5,454 nucleotides of DNA from CAYYYG01 sp964476135 (lineage in GTDB: Bacteria; Patescibacteriota; Microgenomatia; UBA1406; GWC2-37-13), in assembly GCA_964476135.1 (NCBI GenBank), contig CAYYYG010000050.1:1-5454 (forward strand), written 5' to 3'. The notes below the pieces were generated by a model, which worked only from the letters and a program-made list of their open reading frames with translations, made no database searches and had not been told where the DNA came from. Both the position numbers and the translations under genes were made by a program. Shown here piece by piece: positions 1 to 5,309 of the stretch; within the stretch, counting starts at the first letter, position 1; each line of letters opens with the position of its first letter.

Positions 1-113
1 CTGCTCTCTTTTCCGGTATTGAGGGTCTGGCTGTATAGCCAATAAGAAATAACTACTATAAGGCAAAATAAAACTATAAATGAAGCCAGAACGAATCTGG
101 AACCGGATTTCAT
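1..113 (-). CDS. Truncated gene: N-terminus of a membrane-anchored protein, unknown
   Basis: An ATG at 113 opens a frame that stays open to the window edge (37 complete codons), so only the N-terminus is visible and no function can be assigned. The peptide begins MKSGSRF and continues with a hydrophobic stretch at about residues 7-25 rich in V, L, I and F, ending in SYWLYSQ. This looks like a signal anchor with a short basic N-terminus and the bulk of the protein outside. The start lies 15 bases after the TGA of the upstream gene, with no Shine-Dalgarno sequence between them. It is the third consecutive gene encoding an N-terminal membrane segment, so it probably belongs to the same exported-protein cluster. 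It could be a pilin-like, lipoprotein-like or simple anchored protein; nothing visible separates these. Confidence 0.6.
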   Translation of the reverse strand, partial: MKSGSRFVLASFIVLFCLIVVISYWLYSQTLNTGKES

Positions 114-122
114 GATACTTAA

Positions 123-151
123 ATATTATCAGAACGGAATGACGCACTCAA
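123..151 (-). promoter_or_regulatory. Weak possible promoter for the truncated gene
   Basis: TTGAGT (151-146) and TAATAT (128-123) are 17 bases apart, inside the last codons of the preceding gene. Each hexamer matches the sigma70 consensus at four of six positions. An overlapping GATAAT (130-125) is a better -10 but has a 15-base spacer. Initiation would fall a few bases before the ATG at 113, in line with other starts in this window. The elements are weak and coding constraint could explain them. Confidence 0.25.
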
Positions 152-947
152 GAGGCCAAGTGACGCTGCTTATGTCGTTGAAGTCGGTATTTATTGTTTT
201 ACTGAAGATAATTTTATCTGCTGACGGATCATATGTATATATTGTAAATCTGCTTTCATCCTCATCAAGAGCGCCGCCAAGTAACAGTCCCCCTTTTAAG
301 GTGGTGAGTCCGGTCGTGTTTTCCGGGATATTTTTTGACACTAATTTAGGCTCATCGTTTTCACCGAAGACATACATTTGCTTAGACTCTTCTATGGCAA
401 CATACAGATTTTTTCCTGCTTCATCCCATGCCATTGCCCCGACTTCCTTATTTGATCTGATCTGAAGACTCCCGTCTGCGGTCTGCTGATTGATTTTTAC
501 CGCACCCTGCTCCTCAGCCCACGCCCAGAGTGAATCATCGTTTGCCCGATATGCGAAGGAGCTGATTTTTATATATGGTATATTACCTATTCTTTTAATG
601 GCACCGCTTAACGGGTCGACAGACTGAAGTAATCCATCGTTACTTGTATTCGTATAAAAAAGTTTGGATGATGGAATGTATTCGATGCCCTGATATTCTT
701 TGTCTTTATGCAGAGGGCCGATCCTCTCGATCACAAAGGTCTTGGGGTCGATGCTGAAAAAACCGGTTTTTTCTTCTCTGGCTTGGTTGGAAATTTCTGC
801 TGCATAGAATCCGTAAATTTTACAAGCAGTCTGACGGTTATTATTTTTTGAAATAAAGAGAAGATAATAACCAGCGGCAATGACCGTAGTCAAAAGTATA
901 AAAATGACAGCGATTTTTATTTTTGAAGCCATCTGATTAATAGCCAT
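129..947 (-). CDS. Membrane-anchored exported protein, beta-propeller-like repeats, unknown function
   Basis: I do not recognise a named family. From the ATG at 947 the product is 272 aa; a second ATG at 932, four bases after the stop of the upstream gene, gives 267 aa and is equally plausible. There is no Shine-Dalgarno sequence at either. Numbered from the second Met, residues 7-27 form one hydrophobic membrane segment, followed by a polar stretch (KNNNRQ). The rest reads as short beta-strand units typical of WD40/NHL-like propellers: FFSIDPKTFVIERIG, LLQSVDPLSGAIKRIG, AMAWDEAGKNLYVA and FTIYTYDPSADKIIFSK, each with a D-P/D-E turn between strands. The only cysteines are C37, just after the membrane segment, and C263, five residues from the C-terminus. 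The length fits four to six small blades. The likely role is an extracytoplasmic binding or scaffold domain. It overlaps the upstream cysteine-motif gene by 11 bases, so the two are probably cotranslated. Confidence 0.8.
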   Translation of the reverse strand: MAINQMASKIKIAVIFILLTTVIAAGYYLLFISKNNNRQTACKIYGFYAAEISNQAREEKTGFFSIDPKTFVIERIGPLHKDKEYQGIEYIPSSKLFYTNTSNDGLLQSVDPLSGAIKRIGNIPYIKISSFAYRANDDSLWAWAEEQGAVKINQQTADGSLQIRSNKEVGAMAWDEAGKNLYVAIEESKQMYVFGENDEPKLVSKNIPENTTGLTTLKGGLLLGGALDEDESRFTIYTYDPSADKIIFSKTINTDFNDISSVTWPLECVIPF

Positions 948-1653
948 TGGCGGTGCTTAAAGTTATGCCATCGATATTGCCTGTGACAGTTGCGGTAAGC
1001 GTAACTTTTTTCCCGATCGCATAGTTGTTGGCATTTGCACGATCTTCCTCGGTCATAATCACTCTCAAATCGTACAAAGGATTTCTATTTGGAGCAACAC
1101 TGTCTGCTATAGTTACACCAGGAGCCATATACATGCCCATGCAGGCCTGGCCTGGTTTACAGTCGTCAGGATTATTCAAATAATTGGCGACGACATAGCC
1201 TGTTATGGATACTCTTTTCTCATTCAGTGCCGAACGATGTTCGACTGCATAAGTGACTGTTAATGGAGGTGAAGGCTCCTGCATCGTGCCAAGAGGTAAA
1301 TCGGGAATTTTTGCCATCTCCGTTTGTCCCGGATAAACTGGCTCGGTTGATACGGCGCCTGTTCCGCTGCCCGAAGTATTGCCGGAATCATCAGGGATTG
1401 TTGGGGTGGGAGAAGTTGGGACGTATCCTTGTTCTCCAGGGCAGGGGGCAAATTCACATGAGGGTGGCACTCGGCCGACTGCCGATCCGTCGGGGCAGAG
1501 TTTTGCCTCCATGGTGCAAGCTACTCCATCGGGCGATTTTTTTTGAACAGATATGTTGTAGTCTTTGAGAAAAATAAAAACGATTCCGGCAAAAATTAAT
1601 ACACAAATTGCTATTGCAAGCGCTATTCTGATGGTTGGGTTTTTAGTGTTCAT
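937..1653 (-). CDS. Anchored surface protein with CPR-type Cys motif and OB-like domain
   Basis: This 238-aa predicted exported protein has three parts. Residues 9-29 are a hydrophobic signal anchor. Residues 46-72 carry the four-cysteine motif CTMEAKLCPDGSAVGR followed by PPSCEFAPCP (C46, C53, C66, C71), a pattern I associate with predicted surface proteins of Patescibacteria. Residues 76-130 are a low-complexity P/S/T/G linker. Residues 131-238 form a compact domain with strands such as VTYAVEH, KRVSITGYVVANYL and KKVTLTATVTG, which resembles an OB fold and holds two more cysteines (C165, C171). No catalytic motif is visible and the function is unknown; binding to a small ligand or another surface protein is a guess. 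The start is supported by a promoter whose -10 box ends 6 bases before the ATG. It lies 41 bases after the dehydrogenase and overlaps the next gene by 11 bases. Confidence 0.85.
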   Translation of the reverse strand: MNTKNPTIRIALAIAICVLIFAGIVFIFLKDYNISVQKKSPDGVACTMEAKLCPDGSAVGRVPPSCEFAPCPGEQGYVPTSPTPTIPDDSGNTSGSGTGAVSTEPVYPGQTEMAKIPDLPLGTMQEPSPPLTVTYAVEHRSALNEKRVSITGYVVANYLNNPDDCKPGQACMGMYMAPGVTIADSVAPNRNPLYDLRVIMTEEDRANANNYAIGKKVTLTATVTGNIDGITLSTANGY

Positions 1654-1659
1654 ATACTG

Positions 1660-1689
1660 AATATATATTTATTTGAGGTTGTTTGTCAA
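1660..1689 (-). promoter_or_regulatory. Strong sigma70-type promoter giving a leaderless start
   Basis: A perfect TTGACA (1689-1684) is followed after 18 bases by TATATT (1665-1660); an overlapping TATATA (1667-1662) gives a 16-base spacer. The -10 box ends 6 bases before the ATG at 1653, so initiation about 7 bases downstream would fall on the A of the start codon. There is no Shine-Dalgarno sequence. The promoter fills nearly all of the 41-base gap after the dehydrogenase stop and marks the start of the exported-protein group. Confidence 0.7.
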
Positions 1690-1694
1690 GAACT

Positions 1695-2552
1695 CTACCA
1701 TTTATATACTTTTCTGAAAATCAGATTTTTGATTTGGTCGGGTAGAATCCAGCTGAAAAAATACATAATACTAGCATCCAGTCCGATCCGGTATCTTAAG
1801 CGTGGATTGTCCTGTTTGGAAATTTTGAATATCAGGTTGGCGACATGTTTAGGACTTAGTCGCGTCTTAAGAAAGCTCCCAGCTGCTTTTTCGCGTGATT
1901 TGTAATATCTTTTATAAAATCCCCTCCGAAGGTCTTCGTAATCCGATAATCCACCCTTTATGTTCGACGGGGTTCTGATGTTATCCGGGAAATTCGTAAG
2001 AAATGATCCAGGCTCGATAAGAACTACATCTATACCGAAATGTTTAAGTTCAAATCTTAAAGATTCGCTAAGAGACTCGATCGCGAATTTTGAAGAGGAA
2101 TATACTCCCCACAAAGGAAACGGAATCAGGCCGTTGATGGAGCTTAAGTTTACTATGAGGCCTCTCCTCCTTTTTCTCATTGAAGGCGCAACCGACTTGA
2201 TCATCCGGAGTGTTCCCAACACGTTTGTGTCGTATTGGCTTTTAATTTCCTCAATCGTAAAGTCCTCAACGGGACCGATCATTCCGAATCCGGCATTGTT
2301 TATAAGAATATCTACCGGTCGATTAATTTCTGAGAGTGTTGTTTCGATCGTCTTTTCGTCAGTTACATCAATTTCCGGTGTTTCTATAAGCAGTTTCTCT
2401 TTTTCCGCGATTTCCCGCAGTTTTTTTCCGCGCTCTCTTGGCATTCGCATCGAGGCGATAACATCAAATCCGGCTCTTGCGAAAATTAGCGCACAGGCCT
2501 CTCCGATGCCGCTTGAGCATCCGGTGATAAGAACTGTTTTGTAGCCTTTCAT
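1695..2552 (-). CDS. Classical short-chain dehydrogenase/reductase (SDR)
   Basis: A cytoplasmic NAD(P)(H)-dependent oxidoreductase of 285 aa with a Rossmann fold. The visible motifs are: glycine-rich cofactor loop TGCSSGIG (residues 10-17), acidic D62-V63 near the adenine pocket, NNAG (85-88), and a complete N-S-Y-K catalytic tetrad, N110, S138, Y151 and K155 (YSSSK). PG follows at 181-182. The arginine in ASMRMP (R36), just after the second strand, suggests a preference for NADP(H), which is an inference. The C-terminal extension with PRLRYRIGLDA is like that of retinol dehydrogenase/17-beta-hydroxysteroid dehydrogenase-type SDRs, but the substrate cannot be read from sequence. I chose the ATG at 2552, one base after the DedA stop, because it places the first strand (KTVLITG) at the usual distance. 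The in-frame extension to 2576 would need a TTG start and adds a lysine-rich tail. No internal promoter is evident, so expression probably depends on the dedA transcript and translational coupling. Confidence 0.93.
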   Translation of the reverse strand: MKGYKTVLITGCSSGIGEACALIFARAGFDVIASMRMPRERGKKLREIAEKEKLLIETPEIDVTDEKTIETTLSEINRPVDILINNAGFGMIGPVEDFTIEEIKSQYDTNVLGTLRMIKSVAPSMRKRRRGLIVNLSSINGLIPFPLWGVYSSSKFAIESLSESLRFELKHFGIDVVLIEPGSFLTNFPDNIRTPSNIKGGLSDYEDLRRGFYKRYYKSREKAAGSFLKTRLSPKHVANLIFKISKQDNPRLRYRIGLDASIMYFFSWILPDQIKNLIFRKVYKW

Positions 2553-2553
2553 C

Positions 2554-3279
2554 TCAGACGTTTTCTTCTTTTTCAACTTTGTCGTGGATGGTTTTTACGA
2601 CCTCTGAATATTTTGCATGCGACATCTGCTTCTTTGACAAATGCAGGCCGCGTTTATAGTTTAGATATTCGTAAAGCATAGGTAAAACGGAAACGACTAT
2701 TATACCTACAACGGCATAATGGAAATTTTCCTTTACTATCTCAAGACCACCAAAAAAATAACCCGCATACAGAAAGGCGGTTACCCATATGAATCCACCG
2801 ATCACGTTATAGATGATAAATGTTTCGTAATGCATTTTGCCGATTCCGGCGACAAAAGGGGCAAAGGTGCGAAGAATTGGAAGAAACCGGGCTAGTATGA
2901 TCGCGCGGCCGCCATATTTGGCGTAAAATTCACGCGTTTTTTCGAGATACTCTTTCTTAAATATTTTCGAATTTTTTCGATTAAAAACTTGCGGTCCGAC
3001 CTTGTGTCCAATCCAGTAATTTACCGTGTCGCCCAGAATGGCAGCTGCTAGCAGGGTTATGTATACGATTGTAATATTAAGGTAGCCACTACCGCTCAGG
3101 GTGCCGAGAACGAAAAGCAAAGAATCGCCCGGCAGAAACGGTGTTACCACCAGTCCGGTTTCGGCGAAAATAATTAGAAATACGATCACGTAAGTCCAGA
3201 CTCCGAATGTGTTGATTACCTGTCCCAAAATTTTATCGAGGTGCAGTATCGATTCTGCCAGCTTAATGATTGTTTCCAT
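2554..3279 (-). CDS. DedA family (SNARE-associated/VTT domain) membrane protein
   Basis: A 241-aa polytopic inner-membrane protein of the DedA family (PF09335). Members are implicated in returning undecaprenyl phosphate or other lipids across the membrane and in proton-dependent homeostasis. Family hallmarks are clear: an acidic residue in the first membrane segment (E40 in FAETGLVVTP), FLPGDSLLF (48-56, with D52), GDTVNYWIG (83-91), and the signature YGGRAIILARFLPILRTFAP (122-141) followed by AGIGKM (144-149). E40, D52, R131 and R137 correspond, one residue offset, to E39, D51, R130 and R136 that matter in E. coli YqjA, so the protein should be active. Hydrophobic segments lie at about 28-45, 68-84, 152-176 and 188-205, and the C-terminal tail is charged. 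The start at 3279 overlaps the end of the Nudix gene by 17 bases and has no Shine-Dalgarno sequence. A candidate promoter lies inside the Nudix 3' end. Confidence 0.95.
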   Translation of the reverse strand: METIIKLAESILHLDKILGQVINTFGVWTYVIVFLIIFAETGLVVTPFLPGDSLLFVLGTLSGSGYLNITIVYITLLAAAILGDTVNYWIGHKVGPQVFNRKNSKIFKKEYLEKTREFYAKYGGRAIILARFLPILRTFAPFVAGIGKMHYETFIIYNVIGGFIWVTAFLYAGYFFGGLEIVKENFHYAVVGIIVVSVLPMLYEYLNYKRGLHLSKKQMSHAKYSEVVKTIHDKVEKEENV

Positions 3280-3706
3280 ATGATGCTAAATTTATAATTT
3301 CATGCTTTATGCTTTCAAAATATTCCTGATCCTGTTTGGAGGAAAGCCGTGAGATGACATCATTCAGCCTTACCCACTCGGCCGAAGGATTTGCCGGATC
3401 AATCGGTTTTATGTCAGTCTGATCGGTAGTAAAAAGGAACAGATGGATAGTTTTTAATGCTGGGACCATTTCTTCGCCTTCACCGTAAGTTTTGCCGGGG
3501 CGGGTATATTGGCCAAGCGGCTTAACCAAATTAAGCAGTTTTATACCGGTTTCTTCGTAAATTTCTCTTTTTGCGGCCTCGAGTATATCTTCGCCTTCGT
3601 TGACATGACCTTTGGGGAGGGACCAATAATTGTTTTTTTGCTCAACGAGTACGATCGTCCCTTGGGGACCAACAACAATACCGCCCGCGCTTACGGCGTG
3701 TTTCAT
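3263..3706 (-). CDS. Nudix hydrolase, Ap4A-hydrolase/MutT-like
   Basis: A 147-aa cytoplasmic Nudix protein that should hydrolyse a nucleoside diphosphate linked to another moiety, using divalent metal. The Nudix box GX5EX7REUXEEXGU is complete: it runs from G33 (GHVNEGE) to REIYEETGI at 47-55, with the metal-binding E48, E51 and E52 present. The preceding WSLPKGHV is the sequence typical of diadenosine polyphosphate hydrolase-like members, which suggests Ap4A or a capped/modified nucleotide, but specificity within Nudix is hard to predict. I chose the ATG at 3706 (MKHAVSAGG). It places the first strand of the fold at the N-terminus and sits 6 bases below an extended -10 box. The upstream in-frame ATG at 3733 would add nine residues and would lie upstream of that promoter's start site. 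The gene begins 37 bases after the ATPase gene and overlaps dedA by 17 bases. Confidence 0.94.
   Translation of the reverse strand: MKHAVSAGGIVVGPQGTIVLVEQKNNYWSLPKGHVNEGEDILEAAKREIYEETGIKLLNLVKPLGQYTRPGKTYGEGEEMVPALKTIHLFLFTTDQTDIKPIDPANPSAEWVRLNDVISRLSSKQDQEYFESIKHEIINLASYGNNH
3291..3318 (-). promoter_or_regulatory. Candidate internal promoter for dedA
   Basis: TTGAAA (3318-3313) and TATAAA (3296-3291) are separated by 16 bases, entirely within the last codons of the Nudix gene. Initiation would fall near 3284, giving a leader of about five bases before the dedA ATG at 3279. Each hexamer matches consensus at five of six positions. The AT-rich coding sequence could produce this by chance, so confidence is moderate. 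Confidence 0.4.
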
Positions 3707-3712
3707 ACTGGT

Positions 3713-3741
3713 AGTATACCAGACCGGCTCCATGCTCTGAA
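3713..3741 (-). promoter_or_regulatory. Extended -10 promoter giving a leaderless Nudix mRNA
   Basis: TGGTATACT is an extended -10 element (TGn plus TATACT, hexamer at 3718-3713). It ends 6 bases before the Nudix ATG at 3706, so transcription would start at the start codon itself. A weak -35, TTCAGA (3741-3736, four of six positions), lies 17 bases upstream; an extended -10 often needs little -35. The -10 sits inside a short dyad, CTGGTA-GTA-TACCAG (3708-3722 on the plus strand), which could be an operator. Confidence 0.55.
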
Positions 3742-3743
3742 GT

Positions 3744-5210
3744 CTATTTTTTCTTTGTCCCGAGGAATGTGCCTAGTATGCCGCGCACGATCTGTGTTGT
3801 TATTTGTCTGCCAAGCTGGCTCCCCATGGCGCGAAGGGTGCTTTTGGCAACCGAGCGCACGACATCTTCTTTGTATGTTAATTTTTTGCTGGCATTGGCT
3901 TTTTCTTCGGCTGCTTTTTTATCCGCCTGTAGTTTTTCTTCGGCTTTTGCCTGCAGTTTTTCGTATGCCGATTCGCGGTCGATAATTTTATCGTACTGGC
4001 CGTATACAAGCGATGTTCGCATGAGTTGATCGCGAACTGAGTTGTCGATCGTTCCGATATGGCTTTTCGGCGGAATAATGAAAGCCCGTTCCACAACCGC
4101 AGGCGTGCCTTTTTCTTCGAGAAACGAAACCAATGCCTCGCCCACTCCCAACTCCGTAATTGCTTTTTCGGTATCGATTTTAGGGTTGGTGCGGAAGGTT
4201 TGGGCAGCCGTACGGACTGCTTTCTGATCGATCGGGGTATATGAGCGAAGAGCATGCTGTACTCGGTTGCCAAGCTGGCCTAAGACACTTTCCGGCACAT
4301 CAAGCGGATTCTGAGTAACGAAATAAATTCCGATGCCTTTGGAGCGGATAAGCCGCACGACCTGCTCAATTTTTTCAAGAAGGGCGCTGGGGGCATCGGT
4401 AAATAGAAGATGAGCTTCATCAAAGAAAAAGACCATTTTCGGTTTGGGAAGATCACCCGCTTCCGGCATTTCCTCAAAAAGCTCCGACATGAGCCAGAGA
4501 AGGAAGGTCGCGTAAACACGGGGTGAATGCATAAGCTCATTGGCTGCGAGGATATTTATGTAGCCTCTCCCCTTAGGGTCGGTCTGCATCATGTCGAATA
4601 TATTTAGAGCCGGTTCGCCGAAGATATTGCTTCCGCCTTCCTGCTCAAGCGACAGCAGTCCTCGCTGAATCGCCCCGATACTCGCTGCTGAAATATTACC
4701 GTAGGCTGTCGTAAAGGCGCGGCTGTTGTCGCCGACATACGCAAGCAAAGCGCGAAGATCTTTGAGGTCAAGAAGAAGCATTCCATTATCGTCTGCTATC
4801 TTAAAGGCGATCGTCAGTACGCCGGACTGTGTTTCGTTGAGCGAAAGCAGCCGCGAAAGAATCAGTGGTCCCATATCGGAAATTGTGGTTCTTAATGGGT
4901 GTCCCTGCTTGCCGAAAACGTCCCAGAACATAACCGGAAATGATTCATAAGGTCTGTTTTCTAGCCCAAGCGATTTTAAGCGGTCGGCAATTTTCGGGTT
5001 GTCGCCCCCTGCCTGGGCGAGGCCGGCAAGATCGCCTTTGATATCGGCAAGAAATACGGGAACGCCGATCGAACTGAACTGTTCAGCCATAGCCTGAAGT
5101 GTGACGGTTTTACCGGTACCGGTAGCGCCGGTTATTATGCCATGGCGGTTGGCCATATTAGAAAGTATTGAAAGTGGTATATCAGCTTGCGCAATTGTAA
5201 GTGGTGTCAT
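3744..5210 (-). CDS. HerA/FtsK-like P-loop ATPase, DUF853 (YjgR) family
   Basis: A 488-aa cytoplasmic ATPase close in length to E. coli YjgR (about 500 aa). Walker A is GATGTGKT (28-35). The family-typical PVFLADIKGDLAGLAQ follows at 51-66. Walker B is MVFFFDEAHLLF (259-270, with D264 and E265). A sensor-like YFVTQNP lies at 296-302, and arginines R316 and R322 in LGNRVQHALRSYTP are possible arginine fingers. A charged, probably coiled-coil stretch (about 408-445, rich in K, E and A) precedes a C-terminal LGRQITTQIVRGILGTFLG segment that is typical of the family. HerA-type ATPases form hexamers that move DNA or protein, and HerA itself works with the NurA nuclease. No nuclease gene adjoins here, and the cellular role of DUF853 proteins is poorly defined. 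The start at 5210 is the first ATG; it has no Shine-Dalgarno sequence but a TATAAT box 9 bases upstream. Confidence 0.95.
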   Translation of the reverse strand: MTPLTIAQADIPLSILSNMANRHGIITGATGTGKTVTLQAMAEQFSSIGVPVFLADIKGDLAGLAQAGGDNPKIADRLKSLGLENRPYESFPVMFWDVFGKQGHPLRTTISDMGPLILSRLLSLNETQSGVLTIAFKIADDNGMLLLDLKDLRALLAYVGDNSRAFTTAYGNISAASIGAIQRGLLSLEQEGGSNIFGEPALNIFDMMQTDPKGRGYINILAANELMHSPRVYATFLLWLMSELFEEMPEAGDLPKPKMVFFFDEAHLLFTDAPSALLEKIEQVVRLIRSKGIGIYFVTQNPLDVPESVLGQLGNRVQHALRSYTPIDQKAVRTAAQTFRTNPKIDTEKAITELGVGEALVSFLEEKGTPAVVERAFIIPPKSHIGTIDNSVRDQLMRTSLVYGQYDKIIDRESAYEKLQAKAEEKLQADKKAAEEKANASKKLTYKEDVVRSVAKSTLRAMGSQLGRQITTQIVRGILGTFLGTKKK

Positions 5211-5219
5211 ATGGGAGTT

Positions 5220-5248
5220 ATTATATCCCCGATTTCAACAAAAGTATA
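5220..5248 (-). promoter_or_regulatory. Promoter of the DUF853 ATPase gene
   Basis: A perfect TATAAT (5225-5220) lies 9 bases before the ATG at 5210, so the mRNA would carry only two to four leader bases. The hexamer at the best -35 distance (TATACT, 5248-5243) is poor. Two copies of TTGAAATC, at 5258-5251 and 5238-5231 and exactly 20 bases apart, flank it, but neither is at standard -35 spacing. They may be activator or repressor sites, or chance. Confidence 0.5.
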
Positions 5249-5274
5249 TGGATTTCAAAAAATAGACCAAGCGG

Positions 5275-5303
5275 TTGACTTCTTAAATACTATAAGATAT
5301 AAT
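5275..5303 (+). promoter_or_regulatory. Strong sigma70-type promoter reading rightwards
   Basis: TTGACT (5275-5280), a 17-base spacer and a perfect TATAAT (5298-5303) match the consensus at 11 of 12 positions. Transcription would start near 5310, on the strand opposite to every gene in the window. The -35 is about 50 bases from the minus-strand TATAAT, so this is a divergent promoter pair. What it drives lies mostly beyond the right edge. Confidence 0.75.
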
Positions 5304-5309
5304 ATTTCC

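Noticed and set aside
2553..2576. Longer SDR start giving an N-terminus MKKKKTSE
   Set aside because: The codon at 2576 is TTG and lies inside the dedA coding sequence. The ATG at 2552 directly after the dedA stop gives the normal SDR N-terminus.
3707..3733. Upstream ATG at 3733 for the Nudix gene
   Set aside because: It adds nine residues outside the fold and would lie upstream of the start site predicted from the extended -10 box at 3713-3718.
3509..3985. Long plus-strand open frames such as 3509-3985, 1960-2544 and 112-465
   Set aside because: They lie antisense to well-supported genes, their translations resemble no family, and their lengths fit chance openness opposite coding sequence.
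3878..4273. Other minus-strand frames inside the ATPase gene (3878-4273, 4280-4540, 4604-4786)
   Set aside because: They are out-of-frame shadows of the DUF853 gene, which is intact with all its motifs.
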